From Clostridia bacterium (GTDB lineage Bacteria > Bacillota > Clostridia > Oscillospirales > CAG-272), in assembly GCA_017472255.1 (NCBI GenBank), contig JAFUQU010000014.1:1-64000 (forward strand): a stretch of DNA of 64,000 bases, written 5' to 3'. Within the stretch, counting starts at the first letter, position 1, and every line of letters starts with the position of its first letter. The notes beneath the pieces are model-generated. The model saw nothing but the letters and a program-made list of their open reading frames with translations, did not search any database and was not told the origin of the DNA. Both the position numbers and the translations under genes were made by a program. Of the stretch, positions 51,385 to 61,404 are shown in pieces.

Positions 51385-53226
51385 TTATTTCACAGTGATT
51401 TTGAATACGTGACCGCTGTCATAAGCGGCAGCTGTGAGGATATACTGAGGGATGATGGCATCTTCGCCGCCGGAAGTTTTTGCGATGATTTCCGAGTAGT
51501 AATCGCTGTGGATGTGTCCACAGAAGATACCCTTGATCAGGTCAGCATTATTGACAATCAAATCATAAATCTCTTGGGTAGCGCCCGACGCCTTGGCGCC
51601 GATGCCGCTGTTGTAGAGATTTCTGGGAACGCCCGAACCGTCGTTGACACGCAGCGGGTAGAAGGTCGCTTCATCGGGATTGTTCGAGCAGAGCGGGATA
51701 TGCTGGAACAGCAAAACGGTGTAGCCCTTTTCCCGTGCAGTTTCCAGATCAGCTTTGAACGGCTCAATCTGGTTGTCCCAATACTTGTTCTGGCTGTTAT
51801 CCATCTGGATAATCATAACCTTTTCGTCGATGACCTTGGAGAAATAGTAAATGTCGTGATAAGGGGCCCAGACCTCCTCCAGCCATGTGTAACGTTCCTC
51901 CAGCGTTGTGGTTTCGGCAACCTCACCCTGCACCCGGCGTACCGGTTCGTGATTGCCGATGGTGGCGATGGCGTCGGGATACTTGTCCCAGAGGGTTTTC
52001 TGCATCAGCTCGATGCAGCCCCAGGAGAGGTAGTCCAGCGTATCGCCGGTGACGACGATCTGGTCAGCGTCCGCCGCATATGCCAAACAGCGCTCAGCGT
52101 TGGCTACTGATGAGCCGTTAGCCAGCCACTTGCGGTTTGCCAGCGTGCTCATCAATACGGGATCGTTTTCGTCCAGATCTTTCTGGTTGCAGTAATTGAA
52201 GTGCATATCCGAAACCTGTACGATGGTGACGGGATCGCCGCCCTTGCCCGAATCGAACTCGGCTTCACGAACCATCAGACCGTTGTCCAGCTTGTAAATC
52301 CAGAGGTTCGGTTCCTCCGACGAGCCGACCACGTCATTGTCGCCATTCATGGACAGATTCAGGTCAGCGGGAATGTCAACTTTCTTGTCTACAGCGTTGG
52401 TTTTAATGTAATCCAGCAGCATGGCGTAGCTGTCGTAGGGGTTACCCTGCGAACCGCAGACCGCGTACAGGGATTCGCCCTTTACGTAGCAGGCTGCCTT
52501 GCCCGTGCCTGCCGAGCCAATGGTTCCGAAGTAGATGATCGGCTTATCGGTAACTTTCATGGGCTCGACGGTCAATTCACATCCTGCCATCTCATACAGA
52601 TCGACGGCTAGCTTTTTGGCGATGATCGGATAATAGGTCACATCCGTGTCATATTGAATGACGAACTCGTTGATGTCCCGTCCGTTGATGGTCAGGACGT
52701 CCAGCTCATAGTCGCCCATGTTGATGTAACGTTCGCCGTCGGCGATATAGATATTGCCGTCTCTGACATAGTTGTCGAGAAAATACTGAATGGCTTCATC
52801 CAGACAGTCGGTGCCGTAAATGGCGATTTTCGTGCCTTCACGGGCAATGCCCCAGTCCAGACCGCGGGGCAGCTCCGATTTCAGCCCGACTGAAAGGTCG
52901 CGCACCGTGTCGCCAATCAGGATTTCGCATTCATGCTCCTTGAACTTGTCCGCGCCGGCACTTCCAGCTCTGGCAACAAAGTCGGTGGTCAGCTCCAGCT
53001 CCACGCCGCAGCGCTCGAGAATGGCTTCCTTAAGTGTGAGGGCGGAAGGTGTGGCGGCATTGGATGAATCAGAACGGACGAGGACAAAAGAAGTGGTTTT
53101 ATCCTCACCGATCAGACCATCGACGGCCGGAGGCTGTTCTTCGCCGGAGGAACAGGCGGCGAGCAGCGTCATGGAAAGCAGCAGCGCTGTGCAGAGGCTC
53201 AACAGAAATAGTGATCGTTTTTTCAT
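51385..53226 (-). CDS. Lipoprotein with shared N-domain and calcineurin-like phosphoesterase
   Basis: The 613-residue protein has a type II signal ending in LLAAC, the same N-terminal domain as the three beta-helix lipoproteins (DGLIGEDKTTSFVLVRSD, EILIGDTVRD, YFLDNYVRDGNIYIADG), and a metallophosphoesterase domain from about residue 335. All metal motifs are there: D-x-H in VSDMHFN, VTGDTLD, GNHEP, the histidine in FQHIPL, and CGHIHSD. It should hydrolyse phosphoesters outside the cell, perhaps phosphorylated glycans or nucleotides. The ATG at 53226 has AAGGAGA before it; an upstream frame reaches into the neighbouring gene. It is the first of the lipoprotein genes and starts 10 bases after nnr. 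Confidence 0.85.
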   Translation of the reverse strand: MKKRSLFLLSLCTALLLSMTLLAACSSGEEQPPAVDGLIGEDKTTSFVLVRSDSSNAATPSALTLKEAILERCGVELELTTDFVARAGSAGADKFKEHECEILIGDTVRDLSVGLKSELPRGLDWGIAREGTKIAIYGTDCLDEAIQYFLDNYVRDGNIYIADGERYINMGDYELDVLTINGRDINEFVIQYDTDVTYYPIIAKKLAVDLYEMAGCELTVEPMKVTDKPIIYFGTIGSAGTGKAACYVKGESLYAVCGSQGNPYDSYAMLLDYIKTNAVDKKVDIPADLNLSMNGDNDVVGSSEEPNLWIYKLDNGLMVREAEFDSGKGGDPVTIVQVSDMHFNYCNQKDLDENDPVLMSTLANRKWLANGSSVANAERCLAYAADADQIVVTGDTLDYLSWGCIELMQKTLWDKYPDAIATIGNHEPVRRVQGEVAETTTLEERYTWLEEVWAPYHDIYYFSKVIDEKVMIIQMDNSQNKYWDNQIEPFKADLETAREKGYTVLLFQHIPLCSNNPDEATFYPLRVNDGSGVPRNLYNSGIGAKASGATQEIYDLIVNNADLIKGIFCGHIHSDYYSEIIAKTSGGEDAIIPQYILTAAAYDSGHVFKITVK

Positions 53227-53236
53227 GGCAGTCTCC

Positions 53237-54742
53237 TTATTCTTCAATAATTTTCTTCATGGCGGCGGGAATATGCTTCACCGTATCGCCCGCAATCATG
53301 GCCGCTTCGGGAACATCCTTCGCCGCAAGCTCACCCGCCAGACCGTTCAGGTAGGCGCCCGCAGCCACGCCTAGCAGCAGGTCTTCGTCATCCACAAAGC
53401 CGCAGATGCCTGCCAATATGCCCGACAGCACGTCGCCGCTTCCCGCAGTCGCCATGCCCGCACAGCCACGGTCGATGAGGTAGACGGTCTTTCCGTCGGT
53501 GACAATGGTGGTCGGTCCCTTCAGCAGCAGAATCGCGCCGGTGGCAGCGGCATACTCCTTGGCGGCGGAGATGAGGTCGTTGCGGAATTCCTCAAAGCGG
53601 TCGCCGCAGAGACGCTCAAATTCCTTGGGATGGGGGGTGAGAATCAGGCGGCAGGAGGTATTTTTGAAGCGCAGCCGATCCATGTCGGCGATGGCGTTCA
53701 GACCGTCGGCGTCGATGATCAGCCGCCCGCTGTACTCGCAGAGGGCGTATTCCATCAGGCGGCGCACCTCCGGCGAACGTCCCATGCCCATGCCGATGGC
53801 GGCGGAACGGATATGATTGAAAAGACGCAGCGTGGTGTTGTGGGTGTAGCAGTAAGCGCCGTCCTCCTCATCCAACGGGAAAAGAGTGCTTTCCAGCAGA
53901 TAGGGCATCACCGCGTGGGAGATGCTGCGCGGAACCGCCAGCTTGGTCACGCCCGCGCCCGAACGCAGGGCGGCCAGCGACAGATTGGCCAGCTTGGCCG
54001 CGCCGCTGTATTCCACCGATCCGCCGATCAGCGCCACATAGCCGTAATCGCCCTTGTTGCTGTTCTGGAGCCGATGGTCAAAGAGACGACGGATGTCGGC
54101 GGCTTCAACCAGATAAGCGGGGGATTCCAGCGGCTCGATGCCGATCTCGCAGTTGACCTTCTGGCGGATGACATCCTTGGCCGAGTTCAGGAACAGACCG
54201 CTTTTGAAGCAGCCGATGGAGACGGTCAGATCGGAGTGTACGCAGATGCTGTCCTCTCCGGCAAGACCGCTGTCACCGCCCAGACCGCTGTTGATGTCGG
54301 CGCAGACCACATAAGCGCCGCTTTGGTTGATACGCTCGATGGCGGTTCGGTAAGGCTCATTCACCGCGCCCTTGAAGCCGGTGCCGAAGATACAGTCGAG
54401 CACCGTAGCAAAGCCGAATAGATTCAGCTCGTCAATGCCGCGGCGGATATCCACGCCCAGCGCTTCGCAGCGCTCAAAGAAATAGCGTCCGTCCTCGGTG
54501 AAATGATCGGACAGCAGGAACAGGGTGCATTCGATGCCCGCGTTCTGCAAAAGCTCGGTGACGACGAAGCCGTCGCCGGCGTTGTTGCCGCCGCCGCAGA
54601 CGATGGCCACGGGTGGACGCCAGTCGGCGGCGCCGAAGATCGCTTTGCCGGCGCGGAGCATCAGCTCGCGGGATGGGGTTGTGTGTTCGATGGTATATGC
54701 GTCGCTTTTTCTCATATTGTCAACGGAAACGACTTTGATCAT
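53237..54742 (-). CDS. nnr: Bifunctional NAD(P)HX epimerase/dehydratase (YjeF type)
   Basis: It repairs hydrated NAD(P)H. The N-terminal epimerase domain has CGGGNNAGDGFV, and the C-terminal ADP-dependent dehydratase domain has LTPHPKEFERL and GSGDVLSGILAG. At 501 residues it has the standard length of the fused enzyme. The start at 54742 is set by AAGGAG; the frame upstream is non-coding. It leads the transcript that continues into the lipoprotein genes, though a functional link is not obvious. Confidence 0.95.
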   Translation of the reverse strand: MIKVVSVDNMRKSDAYTIEHTTPSRELMLRAGKAIFGAADWRPPVAIVCGGGNNAGDGFVVTELLQNAGIECTLFLLSDHFTEDGRYFFERCEALGVDIRRGIDELNLFGFATVLDCIFGTGFKGAVNEPYRTAIERINQSGAYVVCADINSGLGGDSGLAGEDSICVHSDLTVSIGCFKSGLFLNSAKDVIRQKVNCEIGIEPLESPAYLVEAADIRRLFDHRLQNSNKGDYGYVALIGGSVEYSGAAKLANLSLAALRSGAGVTKLAVPRSISHAVMPYLLESTLFPLDEEDGAYCYTHNTTLRLFNHIRSAAIGMGMGRSPEVRRLMEYALCEYSGRLIIDADGLNAIADMDRLRFKNTSCRLILTPHPKEFERLCGDRFEEFRNDLISAAKEYAAATGAILLLKGPTTIVTDGKTVYLIDRGCAGMATAGSGDVLSGILAGICGFVDDEDLLLGVAAGAYLNGLAGELAAKDVPEAAMIAGDTVKHIPAAMKKIIEE

Positions 54743-54818
54743 GAAAATCTCCTTGTCTTGCCGCAATAAGGCGGCGGGGGGTTCATTCTACCAGATGCAT
54801 GGCAAAACGCCTACCACA

Positions 54819-54847
54819 ATTATACACGAAATATGTTAAAATATCAA
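54819..54847 (-). promoter_or_regulatory. Sigma-A promoter of nnr and the lipoprotein operon
   Basis: On the minus strand TTGATA (54842-54847) and TATAAT (54819-54824) have a 17-base spacer, about 75 bases before the nnr start. Confidence 0.75.
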
Positions 54848-54906
54848 GTGTATTTTGAATAATTCCTGATCAAAATTTTAAGCAGGTTGTGATTATATGC
54901 ACAAAA

Positions 54907-56193
54907 TCACATTTTGAAGCCGTGCTGTGCCGGATTGTTGAGAATGCCGCCCGCTTTGTCGAATCGGGAGCCATGGCAGGCGCAGTCCCATGAGCACTCC
55001 CGGGGATTCCATCGCAGAGCGCAGCCCATGTGCGTGCAGCGGCGGGGAATGGGGTTCAGGAAGGTCAGCAGGGTTTCGCCCGCGTTCAGCGCCAGCTGCC
55101 CGGTCAGCATGGAGCGGGAGGGATCGAACAGCGCCGCCAGTTCGTGGGAACGCCCCTGAACCAGCTCACGCAGTATTAGCGCGGCGTGCATGGAGCCGGT
55201 CATTCCCCAGCCGCCGAAGCCCGCCGCCACGAAATTGTCGCTGTCCGAACGGGTAATCTGCCCGATGTAGGGCAGTCCGTCCAGACTTTGGGTATCCTGC
55301 GTTGCCCAAGAGCGATAGACGATGGAGCGTGGAAAGTGGTCGGCCCGGTAGTCCATCAGCCGATCGAAGCCGCCGCCCTCCTTCCCGGTGCGGTGATCTC
55401 CGCCGCAGAGCAGCAGGAAACGTCCCTGCATACGGATGGATACGCCGTCGGTATCCACGTTATAATAATGATAACCCGGGTCGGAAATGCCCTCCAGCGC
55501 CAGCACATAGGCGCGCTTCTGATATAGCTTGAGGAAGAACAGTCCCTTCCACTTTTGCAGCGGAAAATGGGTGGCGACGATGATTTTTTTCGCGTGGATG
55601 CGGTGCTTGCCAGTGGTGGCGGTGGTGCCGTCGATGTGCAGGATGCGGGTGTTCTCATAAATAGTCAGCCCCGGGACAATCCCCGCCAGCAGCTTCATCG
55701 GGTGAAACTGCGCCTGCTTCGGATAGCGGAGAATCTGCCGCCCTGCGATGGGAGACACGTCTGCGCCGATTTCCAGCAAGGTTTTGCACTCTCGTTTGAA
55801 TTTCTTCGTGTCGGGGATTTCGAACAGCAGGTCGCGCTCCTCGAAGTCGCAGTCGATGGACGTGCAGAGTTTTTTGTATTCATCCAGTGCCGCACGATTG
55901 GCGCGCATATACAGTCCGGCGTCCCCGATGCCGTGGGACGGGGAGCGGGCGATATCGCTGTACAGGGTATCCTGCCCCATGGAGAGGGAGGCGGTGGTGC
56001 GGATGGTGGTTTGATTGGCAATCCGCCCGGCTTCGCAGACAATGCAGTCCGCGCCCGCCTCTTTCAGATAATGGGCGCAGAGAAGTCCGCACATACCGCC
56101 GCCGATGATCAGCACGTCGCAGTCCTTATCCTGCTCCAGCGTCGGGAACGCGGGCAGGGCAATATCCGTCCAGATGGATTCGGATAACATCAT
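54907..56193 (-). CDS. FAD-dependent oxidoreductase with C-terminal Rieske domain
   Basis: The 428-residue protein has an N-terminal FAD-binding Rossmann motif (LIIGGGMCGLLCAHYL), a DAO-type oxidoreductase body and a C-terminal Rieske [2Fe-2S] domain with C-T-H (RRCTHMGC) and C-A-C-H (DCACHGSRF). Electrons may pass between the two cofactors. The substrate is unknown; related proteins are annotated as glycine- or sarcosine-oxidase-like. The start is uncertain between 56193 and 56190: AAGGAAG lies four or seven bases upstream, and the frame is open to 56250. Confidence 0.87.
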   Translation of the reverse strand: MMLSESIWTDIALPAFPTLEQDKDCDVLIIGGGMCGLLCAHYLKEAGADCIVCEAGRIANQTTIRTTASLSMGQDTLYSDIARSPSHGIGDAGLYMRANRAALDEYKKLCTSIDCDFEERDLLFEIPDTKKFKRECKTLLEIGADVSPIAGRQILRYPKQAQFHPMKLLAGIVPGLTIYENTRILHIDGTTATTGKHRIHAKKIIVATHFPLQKWKGLFFLKLYQKRAYVLALEGISDPGYHYYNVDTDGVSIRMQGRFLLLCGGDHRTGKEGGGFDRLMDYRADHFPRSIVYRSWATQDTQSLDGLPYIGQITRSDSDNFVAAGFGGWGMTGSMHAALILRELVQGRSHELAALFDPSRSMLTGQLALNAGETLLTFLNPIPRRCTHMGCALRWNPRECSWDCACHGSRFDKAGGILNNPAQHGFKM

Positions 56194-56301
56194 ATCACTT
56201 CCTTTTTGCCGTAGTATGCCCGGAATTTGCGGCACAAATGCGGATATCATATGAACGGAAAGAGAACCTGCCGATAAAATGTAAAACTACGCTCGTGCGG
56301 C

Positions 56302-56330
56302 TTGCATTTTGCGTCGAATGATGGTATAAT
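56302..56330 (+). promoter_or_regulatory. Sigma-A promoter of the U32 protein gene and uppP
   Basis: TTGCAT (56302-56307) and TATAAT (56325-56330) are separated by 17 bases. Confidence 0.8.
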
Positions 56331-56365
56331 ATTGAATGATAGACGATGGAAAGGAATCATAATCT

Positions 56366-57655
56366 ATGTCTTTGAAAGCAAAAAAGCCGGAGCTGCTGTC
56401 TCCGGCGGGAAATTTTGATAAAATGAAGGCGGCCATCCTCTACGGCGCGGATGCCGTGTATCTGGCTTACGCTGACTTTGGTATGCGAGCCGCCGCCGAC
56501 AACTTTACGCTGGACGAGCTGTTTGCCGCCGTGGAGTACGCCCATGCGAGAGGCGTTCGCGTTCACCTGACGCTGAACACCATGCCCCATACCGACGAAT
56601 ATCCGGCGCTGACCGAGTTCGTTAAAAACATACGCGGCGCGGGGATTGACGCCGTCATCGCTGCCGATATCGGCGTGATGGCGCTGGTACGCGAATATCT
56701 TCCCGACACGGAGCTGCACGTTTCCACCCAGACCAGCACGGTCAGTGCGGCGTCATGCCGTCAGTGGCATCAGTTCGGGGCGAAGCGGGTTGTGCTGGCG
56801 CGGGAGCTGACGCTGGACGAGATTCGGCGCATCCGTCAGGAAACTCCCGATACGCTGGAGCTGGAGACCTTCATCCACGGTTCTATGTGCATTTCCTACA
56901 GCGGACGCTGCCTGTTGTCCCAGCATTTCGTGGGCAGAGACGCCAACCGGGGACGCTGTGCTCAGCCCTGCCGCTGGAATATGTCGCTGTCAAAGTCCAC
57001 GCTGATTGAGAATACGGCGTGGGAGGGCTGCGCCGAATATGAGATTACCGAAGAAAAACGCCCCGACAACCGGGTTCCGGTTATCGAGGATGAGCGAGGG
57101 ACATTTTTCCTCAGTTCCAAGGATATGTGCATGATTGAGCATATCCCGGCGCTGATTGAAGCGGGCATCGACAGCTTCAAAATCGAAGGACGCATGAAGA
57201 GCGAGTATTACACCGCCGTCGCCACCAACGCCTACCGTATGGCAATCGACCGCTATCTGACCGATCCCGCCGCGTACCGATACGATCCGGCGTGGATGCG
57301 GGAATTGGAAAGCGTCAGCCATCGGGAGTACAACACCGGTTATTATTTTGCCAAGCCCATGGAAGATGCCAACACGGCAAAGCAGCCCGGCTATATGAAG
57401 GAAAAGGCATATCTCTGCCGGGTGGAATCATATGATGAAGCGACGGGAACGGCGTATTTTGTGCAGCGCAACAAAGTCTTCGCTGACTCGGATGTGGAGG
57501 TCATCACCCCCGGCGAGGTCGGACGCCCGCTTCATCTTGGCACGCTGTACGACGCTGAGGGACAGCCCATTGAGTCCGCGCCCCATCCGTATATGGCGTT
57601 CAGTGCGAAGGTGCCCTTTGCCCTCAGACCGGGCGATATCATCCGCGCGGTATAA
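56366..57655 (+). CDS. Peptidase U32 family protein (TrhP/RlhA-like)
   Basis: The 429-residue protein carries the U32 signature (ETFIHGSMCISYSGRC) with the conserved cysteines and the opening ELLSPAGNFDKMKAAI. Family members TrhP and RlhA hydroxylate tRNA uridine 34 or 23S rRNA, and collagenase activity has been claimed for others. The two cysteines and a further CAQPC stretch fit an iron-sulfur cluster. It has its own promoter, and uppP follows 18 bases later. Confidence 0.9.
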   Translation: MSLKAKKPELLSPAGNFDKMKAAILYGADAVYLAYADFGMRAAADNFTLDELFAAVEYAHARGVRVHLTLNTMPHTDEYPALTEFVKNIRGAGIDAVIAADIGVMALVREYLPDTELHVSTQTSTVSAASCRQWHQFGAKRVVLARELTLDEIRRIRQETPDTLELETFIHGSMCISYSGRCLLSQHFVGRDANRGRCAQPCRWNMSLSKSTLIENTAWEGCAEYEITEEKRPDNRVPVIEDERGTFFLSSKDMCMIEHIPALIEAGIDSFKIEGRMKSEYYTAVATNAYRMAIDRYLTDPAAYRYDPAWMRELESVSHREYNTGYYFAKPMEDANTAKQPGYMKEKAYLCRVESYDEATGTAYFVQRNKVFADSDVEVITPGEVGRPLHLGTLYDAEGQPIESAPHPYMAFSAKVPFALRPGDIIRAV

Positions 57656-57673
57656 TTTTAAGGAGAATATTTC

Positions 57674-58519
57674 ATGAAACTGATATTTGATCTGATTCGG
57701 TCGGTGCTGTTCGGCATTGTGGAAGGCATCACCGAGTGGCTGCCCGTGTCCAGCACGGGACACCTGATTCTGCTGGAGGAATTTATCCGGTTTGAAAGCG
57801 TGTCCGAAGGCTTCTGGAGTATGTTTGAAGTGGTCATTCAGCTGGGCGCGATTCTGGCGGTGCTGGTGATCTTCTGGAGGAAGATTTGGCCGTTTTCGAA
57901 AAAGGGCGAGGTGCTGGGAATTATCAAACGGGATAAGCTGATGCTCTGGTGTAAAATTCTCGTTGCCTGCATTCCGGCGGCGGTGGTAGGACTGCTGTTC
58001 GATGATCTCATCGACGCGCTGTTCTATAACCCGGTCACGGTGGGCATCATGCTGATTCTGGTGGGCATCGCGTTCATCGTGCTTGAAAAGCGGCATAAGG
58101 GAAAGCGTGCGCAGGTGGAGACACTGGAGGATATCAGCTTTCAGTCTGCCTTTGGCATTGGTCTGTTCCAGCTGGTGGCGGCGATTCTGCCAGGTACATC
58201 CCGTTCCGGCTCCACGATTCTCGGCGGGCTGATGCTGGGCGTCAGCCGAACCGCGGCAGCGGAATTTACCTTCTTTCTGGCGATTCCGGTGATGTTCGGA
58301 GCGTCGCTGTTGAAGGTGGTGAAGTTCGGGCTGGCGTTTACCGCGTCCGAGCTGTTGATTCTGCTGGTGGGCATGGTGGCGGCTTTCGCCGTGTCCATGC
58401 TGTGCATACGGTTCCTGATGGATTACATTAAGCGGCATGATTTCGCGGTATTCGGATGGTACCGCATTGTGCTGGGTGTTGTGGTGCTGGGGTATTTCGC
58501 AGTCAAGGCTCTGGTATAA
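57674..58519 (+). CDS. uppP: Undecaprenyl-diphosphatase UppP (BacA)
   Basis: It recycles the lipid carrier of peptidoglycan by removing a phosphate from undecaprenyl diphosphate. The 281-residue polytopic membrane protein has both signatures, EGITEWLPVSSTGHL near the N terminus and PGTSRSGSTI later. AAGGAG precedes the ATG. It is the second gene of a two-gene operon and ends inside a large terminator. Confidence 0.96.
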   Translation: MKLIFDLIRSVLFGIVEGITEWLPVSSTGHLILLEEFIRFESVSEGFWSMFEVVIQLGAILAVLVIFWRKIWPFSKKGEVLGIIKRDKLMLWCKILVACIPAAVVGLLFDDLIDALFYNPVTVGIMLILVGIAFIVLEKRHKGKRAQVETLEDISFQSAFGIGLFQLVAAILPGTSRSGSTILGGLMLGVSRTAAAEFTFFLAIPVMFGASLLKVVKFGLAFTASELLILLVGMVAAFAVSMLCIRFLMDYIKRHDFAVFGWYRIVLGVVVLGYFAVKALV

Positions 58520-58560
58520 AATGAATGAGGGGGAGCTTCCGCTCCCCCTCATTCATTTTA
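58517..58560. terminator. Bidirectional terminator covering both convergent stop codons
   Basis: A perfect 19 to 20-bp stem (58517-58536 with 58541-58560) around TTCC has A-rich and T-rich outer ends, so it works on both strands. It contains the stop codons of uppP and of the MFS gene. Confidence 0.92.
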
Positions 58561-59715
58561 TATCTTGACCACCCGGTTCAGCCGCTCGGTCATGACGATC
58601 ATCAGCAGCGTGAACACCGCCATAAAGAAGGGATACAGCCCCATGCTGATATGCTCGCCCAGCCAGCCGAACAGCGGCGGCATGAAGGTGCTGCCCGTGT
58701 AAGCGCTGGCCATTTGAATACCCACGATCGCCTGCGAATTCTCCTTGCCGAAGTTGACCGGAGTGGAGTGAATGATCGACGGATAGATCGGCGCGCAGCC
58801 GATGCCGATGATCACCAGTCCGGCGAGCGCTGTCATGTCGCCGGGCAGCGGCAGCGCCACCATGATAATGCCCGCCAGCACGACGCAGCTTCCGATGCGG
58901 ATCAGCCTGCGGTCGCCCACCCGGTCGGCGATGAAGCCGTTCAGGAAGCGTCCCGCCGAAATGCCTAAATAGGCCAGTGAACCGAAGCGCGCGGCGGTTT
59001 CTACGTCGATGCCCCGGTATTCGTACAGATAGCTGGACGCCCACATGAAGACGGTGGCTTCCATGGCGCAGTAGCCGAAGAACGCCAGCAGCATATAGGG
59101 CACGCCCTTAATTTTCAGCGCGCCCCGGATGCCGATATGCGCGGCTTCTGTACCGCCGTCCTCATCGGCTTTTTTCTTCCAGATGGGAAGCGTGGCGAAC
59201 AGCAGCAGCGTCAGCACAAGCTGAATGATCGATACGCTGCTGTAACCGGCGCGCCAGTTGTTGTTCTGCGCCAGACAGGCGCTCATGATGAAGGGGCTGA
59301 TGGACGCTCCCACGCCCCAGAAGCAGTGCAGCCAGCTCATGTGGCGGGCGGAAAAATGCAGGGCGACATAGTTGTTCAGCGCCGCGTCCACGGCTCCTGC
59401 GCCAAGACCGTAGGGAATCGCAAGCAGACAGAGTGCAATGGTTGAATCTGCTATGGAAAATCCAAACAGCGCCGCTGCAGTCATTCCGACGCTGACGGCG
59501 GTGGTCAGCCCCGCGCCAAGTCTGCGGGTGATGGCATCGGACATCAGGCTTGACACGATGGTGCAGCCAGAAATGATCATGGTGATTACGCCCGCGAAGG
59601 ACAGGGACGCCCCGAATTCAATGCGCATGACCGGCCATGCCGAGCCGAGCAGCGAATCGGGCAGTCCGAGGCTGATGAACGAAAGATAAATTAAAGCAAG
59701 AAGAAGGGAAAACAT
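58558..59715 (-). CDS. Major facilitator superfamily transporter
   Basis: The 385-residue protein has about 12 hydrophobic helices in two halves and the short loop after helix 2 typical of MFS (MSDAITRRLGAG, with a second NGFIADRVGDRR in the other half). It resembles small MFS permeases for sugars or drugs, and the substrate cannot be told. It is a single gene with a TATAAT (59773-59778) and a weak -35 upstream on the minus strand. Confidence 0.88.
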   Translation of the reverse strand: MFSLLLALIYLSFISLGLPDSLLGSAWPVMRIEFGASLSFAGVITMIISGCTIVSSLMSDAITRRLGAGLTTAVSVGMTAAALFGFSIADSTIALCLLAIPYGLGAGAVDAALNNYVALHFSARHMSWLHCFWGVGASISPFIMSACLAQNNNWRAGYSSVSIIQLVLTLLLFATLPIWKKKADEDGGTEAAHIGIRGALKIKGVPYMLLAFFGYCAMEATVFMWASSYLYEYRGIDVETAARFGSLAYLGISAGRFLNGFIADRVGDRRLIRIGSCVVLAGIIMVALPLPGDMTALAGLVIIGIGCAPIYPSIIHSTPVNFGKENSQAIVGIQMASAYTGSTFMPPLFGWLGEHISMGLYPFFMAVFTLLMIVMTERLNRVVKI

Positions 59716-60069
59716 GGGATTACTCCGTGTGGGATGAATTTCCGCGCGAATACGTAGCTGCGCGCGATGATACCATTATAGCATACTTCGGAAGAAAAAG
59801 CTACATAAAATCGAATTTTCTGCTTTCTTTTTTTCGATATCCGTTCCGCCGGTCGAACAATCTGCACAAAACGCAGTCTGAATCGACGTCAAAATGCACA
59901 TGGAACGGTTGGATCGTGACGCAAAATTGTGACAAACCGAAAAACTTTCAGTTTTGACGATTATTTCACAAATTTCTGTTGATATAATGAAATGAATGTG
60001 CTAAAATATTTATAGCTGTGAATATGGCATAAATTTCTGACTCTTAAAATTTTTATGAGGTGAAAATTC
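59716..60069. other. 354-base intergenic region between the MFS gene and pgk
   Basis: No gene is seen. It holds the weak minus-strand promoter of the MFS gene, an AAAACT/AGTTTT dyad at 59943-59955, and the pgk promoter: an extended -10 TGATATAAT (59980-59988) without a good -35. Half sites of the form TTGTGA and TCACAA lie at about 59935 and 59966. Confidence 0.6.
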
Positions 60070-61368
60070 ATGTATAACAAGAAATCGGTAGAAGATATCG
60101 AAGTAGCAGGCAAGAGAGTTCTCTGCCGCTGCGACTTCAACGTCCCTGTGAAGGATGGCAAGATTACGGACGACAAGCGTATTGTCGGCGCAATGAAGAC
60201 CATCAAGTATCTCGTTGACAACGGCGCGAAGGTTATCCTCTGCTCCCATATGGGCAGACCCCACAACGTGCTGAACGAGAAGTTGGCTCTCGATAAGAAG
60301 GAAAAGAAGAAGATCGAAGCTCTCCCCGAGGCTGAGCGCGAGGCTGCAACCGCTGCCGCTCTCGAAAAGGCTAAGGGCGACATCACCAAGCTCTCCCTGA
60401 AGATCGTTGCTGACGATCTGGCTGCAAAGGGTATTCCGGTAACTCTCGCAAAGGACGTTATCGGTCCCGACGCAAAGGCGAAGGCTGCCGCTCTGAAGGA
60501 CGGCGAGGTTCTGCTCCTCGAAAACGTCCGCTTCCACGCTGAGGAAGAGAAGAACGATCCCGCATTCGCAAAGGAACTGGCAAGCCTGGCTGACATCTAT
60601 GTCAACGACGCTTTCGGTACCGCTCACCGCGCGCACGCTTCCACCGCAGGTGTTGCAGATTATCTGGACACCGCAGTCTGCGGCTTCCTGATTCAGAAGG
60701 AAATCGACGTGATGGGCAAGGCTCTGGAAGATCCGGTTCGTCCCTTCGTTGCTATTCTGGGCGGCGCTAAGGTTTCCGACAAGATCGGCGTCATCAACAA
60801 CCTGCTTGAAAAGTGCGACACCATCATCATCGGCGGCGGTATGGCCTACACCTTCTTCAAGGCTATGGGCAACCCCATCGGCACCTCCATCTGCGAGCAC
60901 GACAAGCTCGACCTGGCCCGCGGCATCATGGAAAAAGCCAAGGAAAAGGGCGTAAACTTCCTGCTCCCCGTTGACAACATCATCGGCCGCGAGTACAAGG
61001 AAGACACCACCTATATGCGCATTTACTCCGACTCCATTCCGGACGGCTGGATGGGTCTGGACATCGGCGAAAAGACGCAGGAACTGTTCGCAAAGTCCCT
61101 GGCTGGTGCAGGCACCGTAATCTGGAACGGCCCGATGGGCGTTTCCGAGTGGGAGAACTTCGCTTCCGGTACCCGTGCGGTTGCCAAGGCTATCGCAGAG
61201 TCTAACGCTATCTCCATCATCGGCGGCGGCGACTCCGCAGCGGCTGTTGAGGCTCTGGGTTATGCTGACAAGATGACCCACGTTTCCACTGGCGGCGGCG
61301 CATCCCTGGAATTCCTCGAGGGTCTCGAGCTTCCCGGCATCGCCTGCCTGAACGAGAAGGACGCATAA
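60070..61368 (+). CDS. pgk: Phosphoglycerate kinase
   Basis: It forms ATP from 1,3-bisphosphoglycerate in glycolysis. The substrate motif RCDFNVP, the [15 protein letters not shown] segment and [10 protein letters not shown] are all present. At 432 residues it is longer than the usual 390-400. The extra part lies at about residues 72-105, after the SHMGRP motif, and is a charged K/E/A-rich stretch. Codon use resembles that of the SLH gene, which indicates high expression. AGGTG precedes the ATG. Confidence 0.96.
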   Translation: MYNKKSVEDIEVAGKRVLCRCDFNVPVKDGKITDDKRIVGAMKTIKYLVDNGAKVILCSHMGRPHNVLNEKLALDKKEKKKIEALPEAEREAATAAALEKAKGDITKLSLKIVADDLAAKGIPVTLAKDVIGPDAKAKAAALKDGEVLLLENVRFHAEEEKNDPAFAKELASLADIYVNDAFGTAHRAHASTAGVADYLDTAVCGFLIQKEIDVMGKALEDPVRPFVAILGGAKVSDKIGVINNLLEKCDTIIIGGGMAYTFFKAMGNPIGTSICEHDKLDLARGIMEKAKEKGVNFLLPVDNIIGREYKEDTTYMRIYSDSIPDGWMGLDIGEKTQELFAKSLAGAGTVIWNGPMGVSEWENFASGTRAVAKAIAESNAISIIGGGDSAAAVEALGYADKMTHVSTGGGASLEFLEGLELPGIACLNEKDA

Positions 61369-61404
61369 ATCGGTTTTCCACCGTATAGCTGATATTAAAA
61401 ATTC

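Noticed and set aside
59935-59972. TTGTGA and TCACAA half sites upstream of pgk, reminiscent of a Rex operator.
   Set aside because: The halves are about 30 bases apart where Rex needs six, so this is probably chance.
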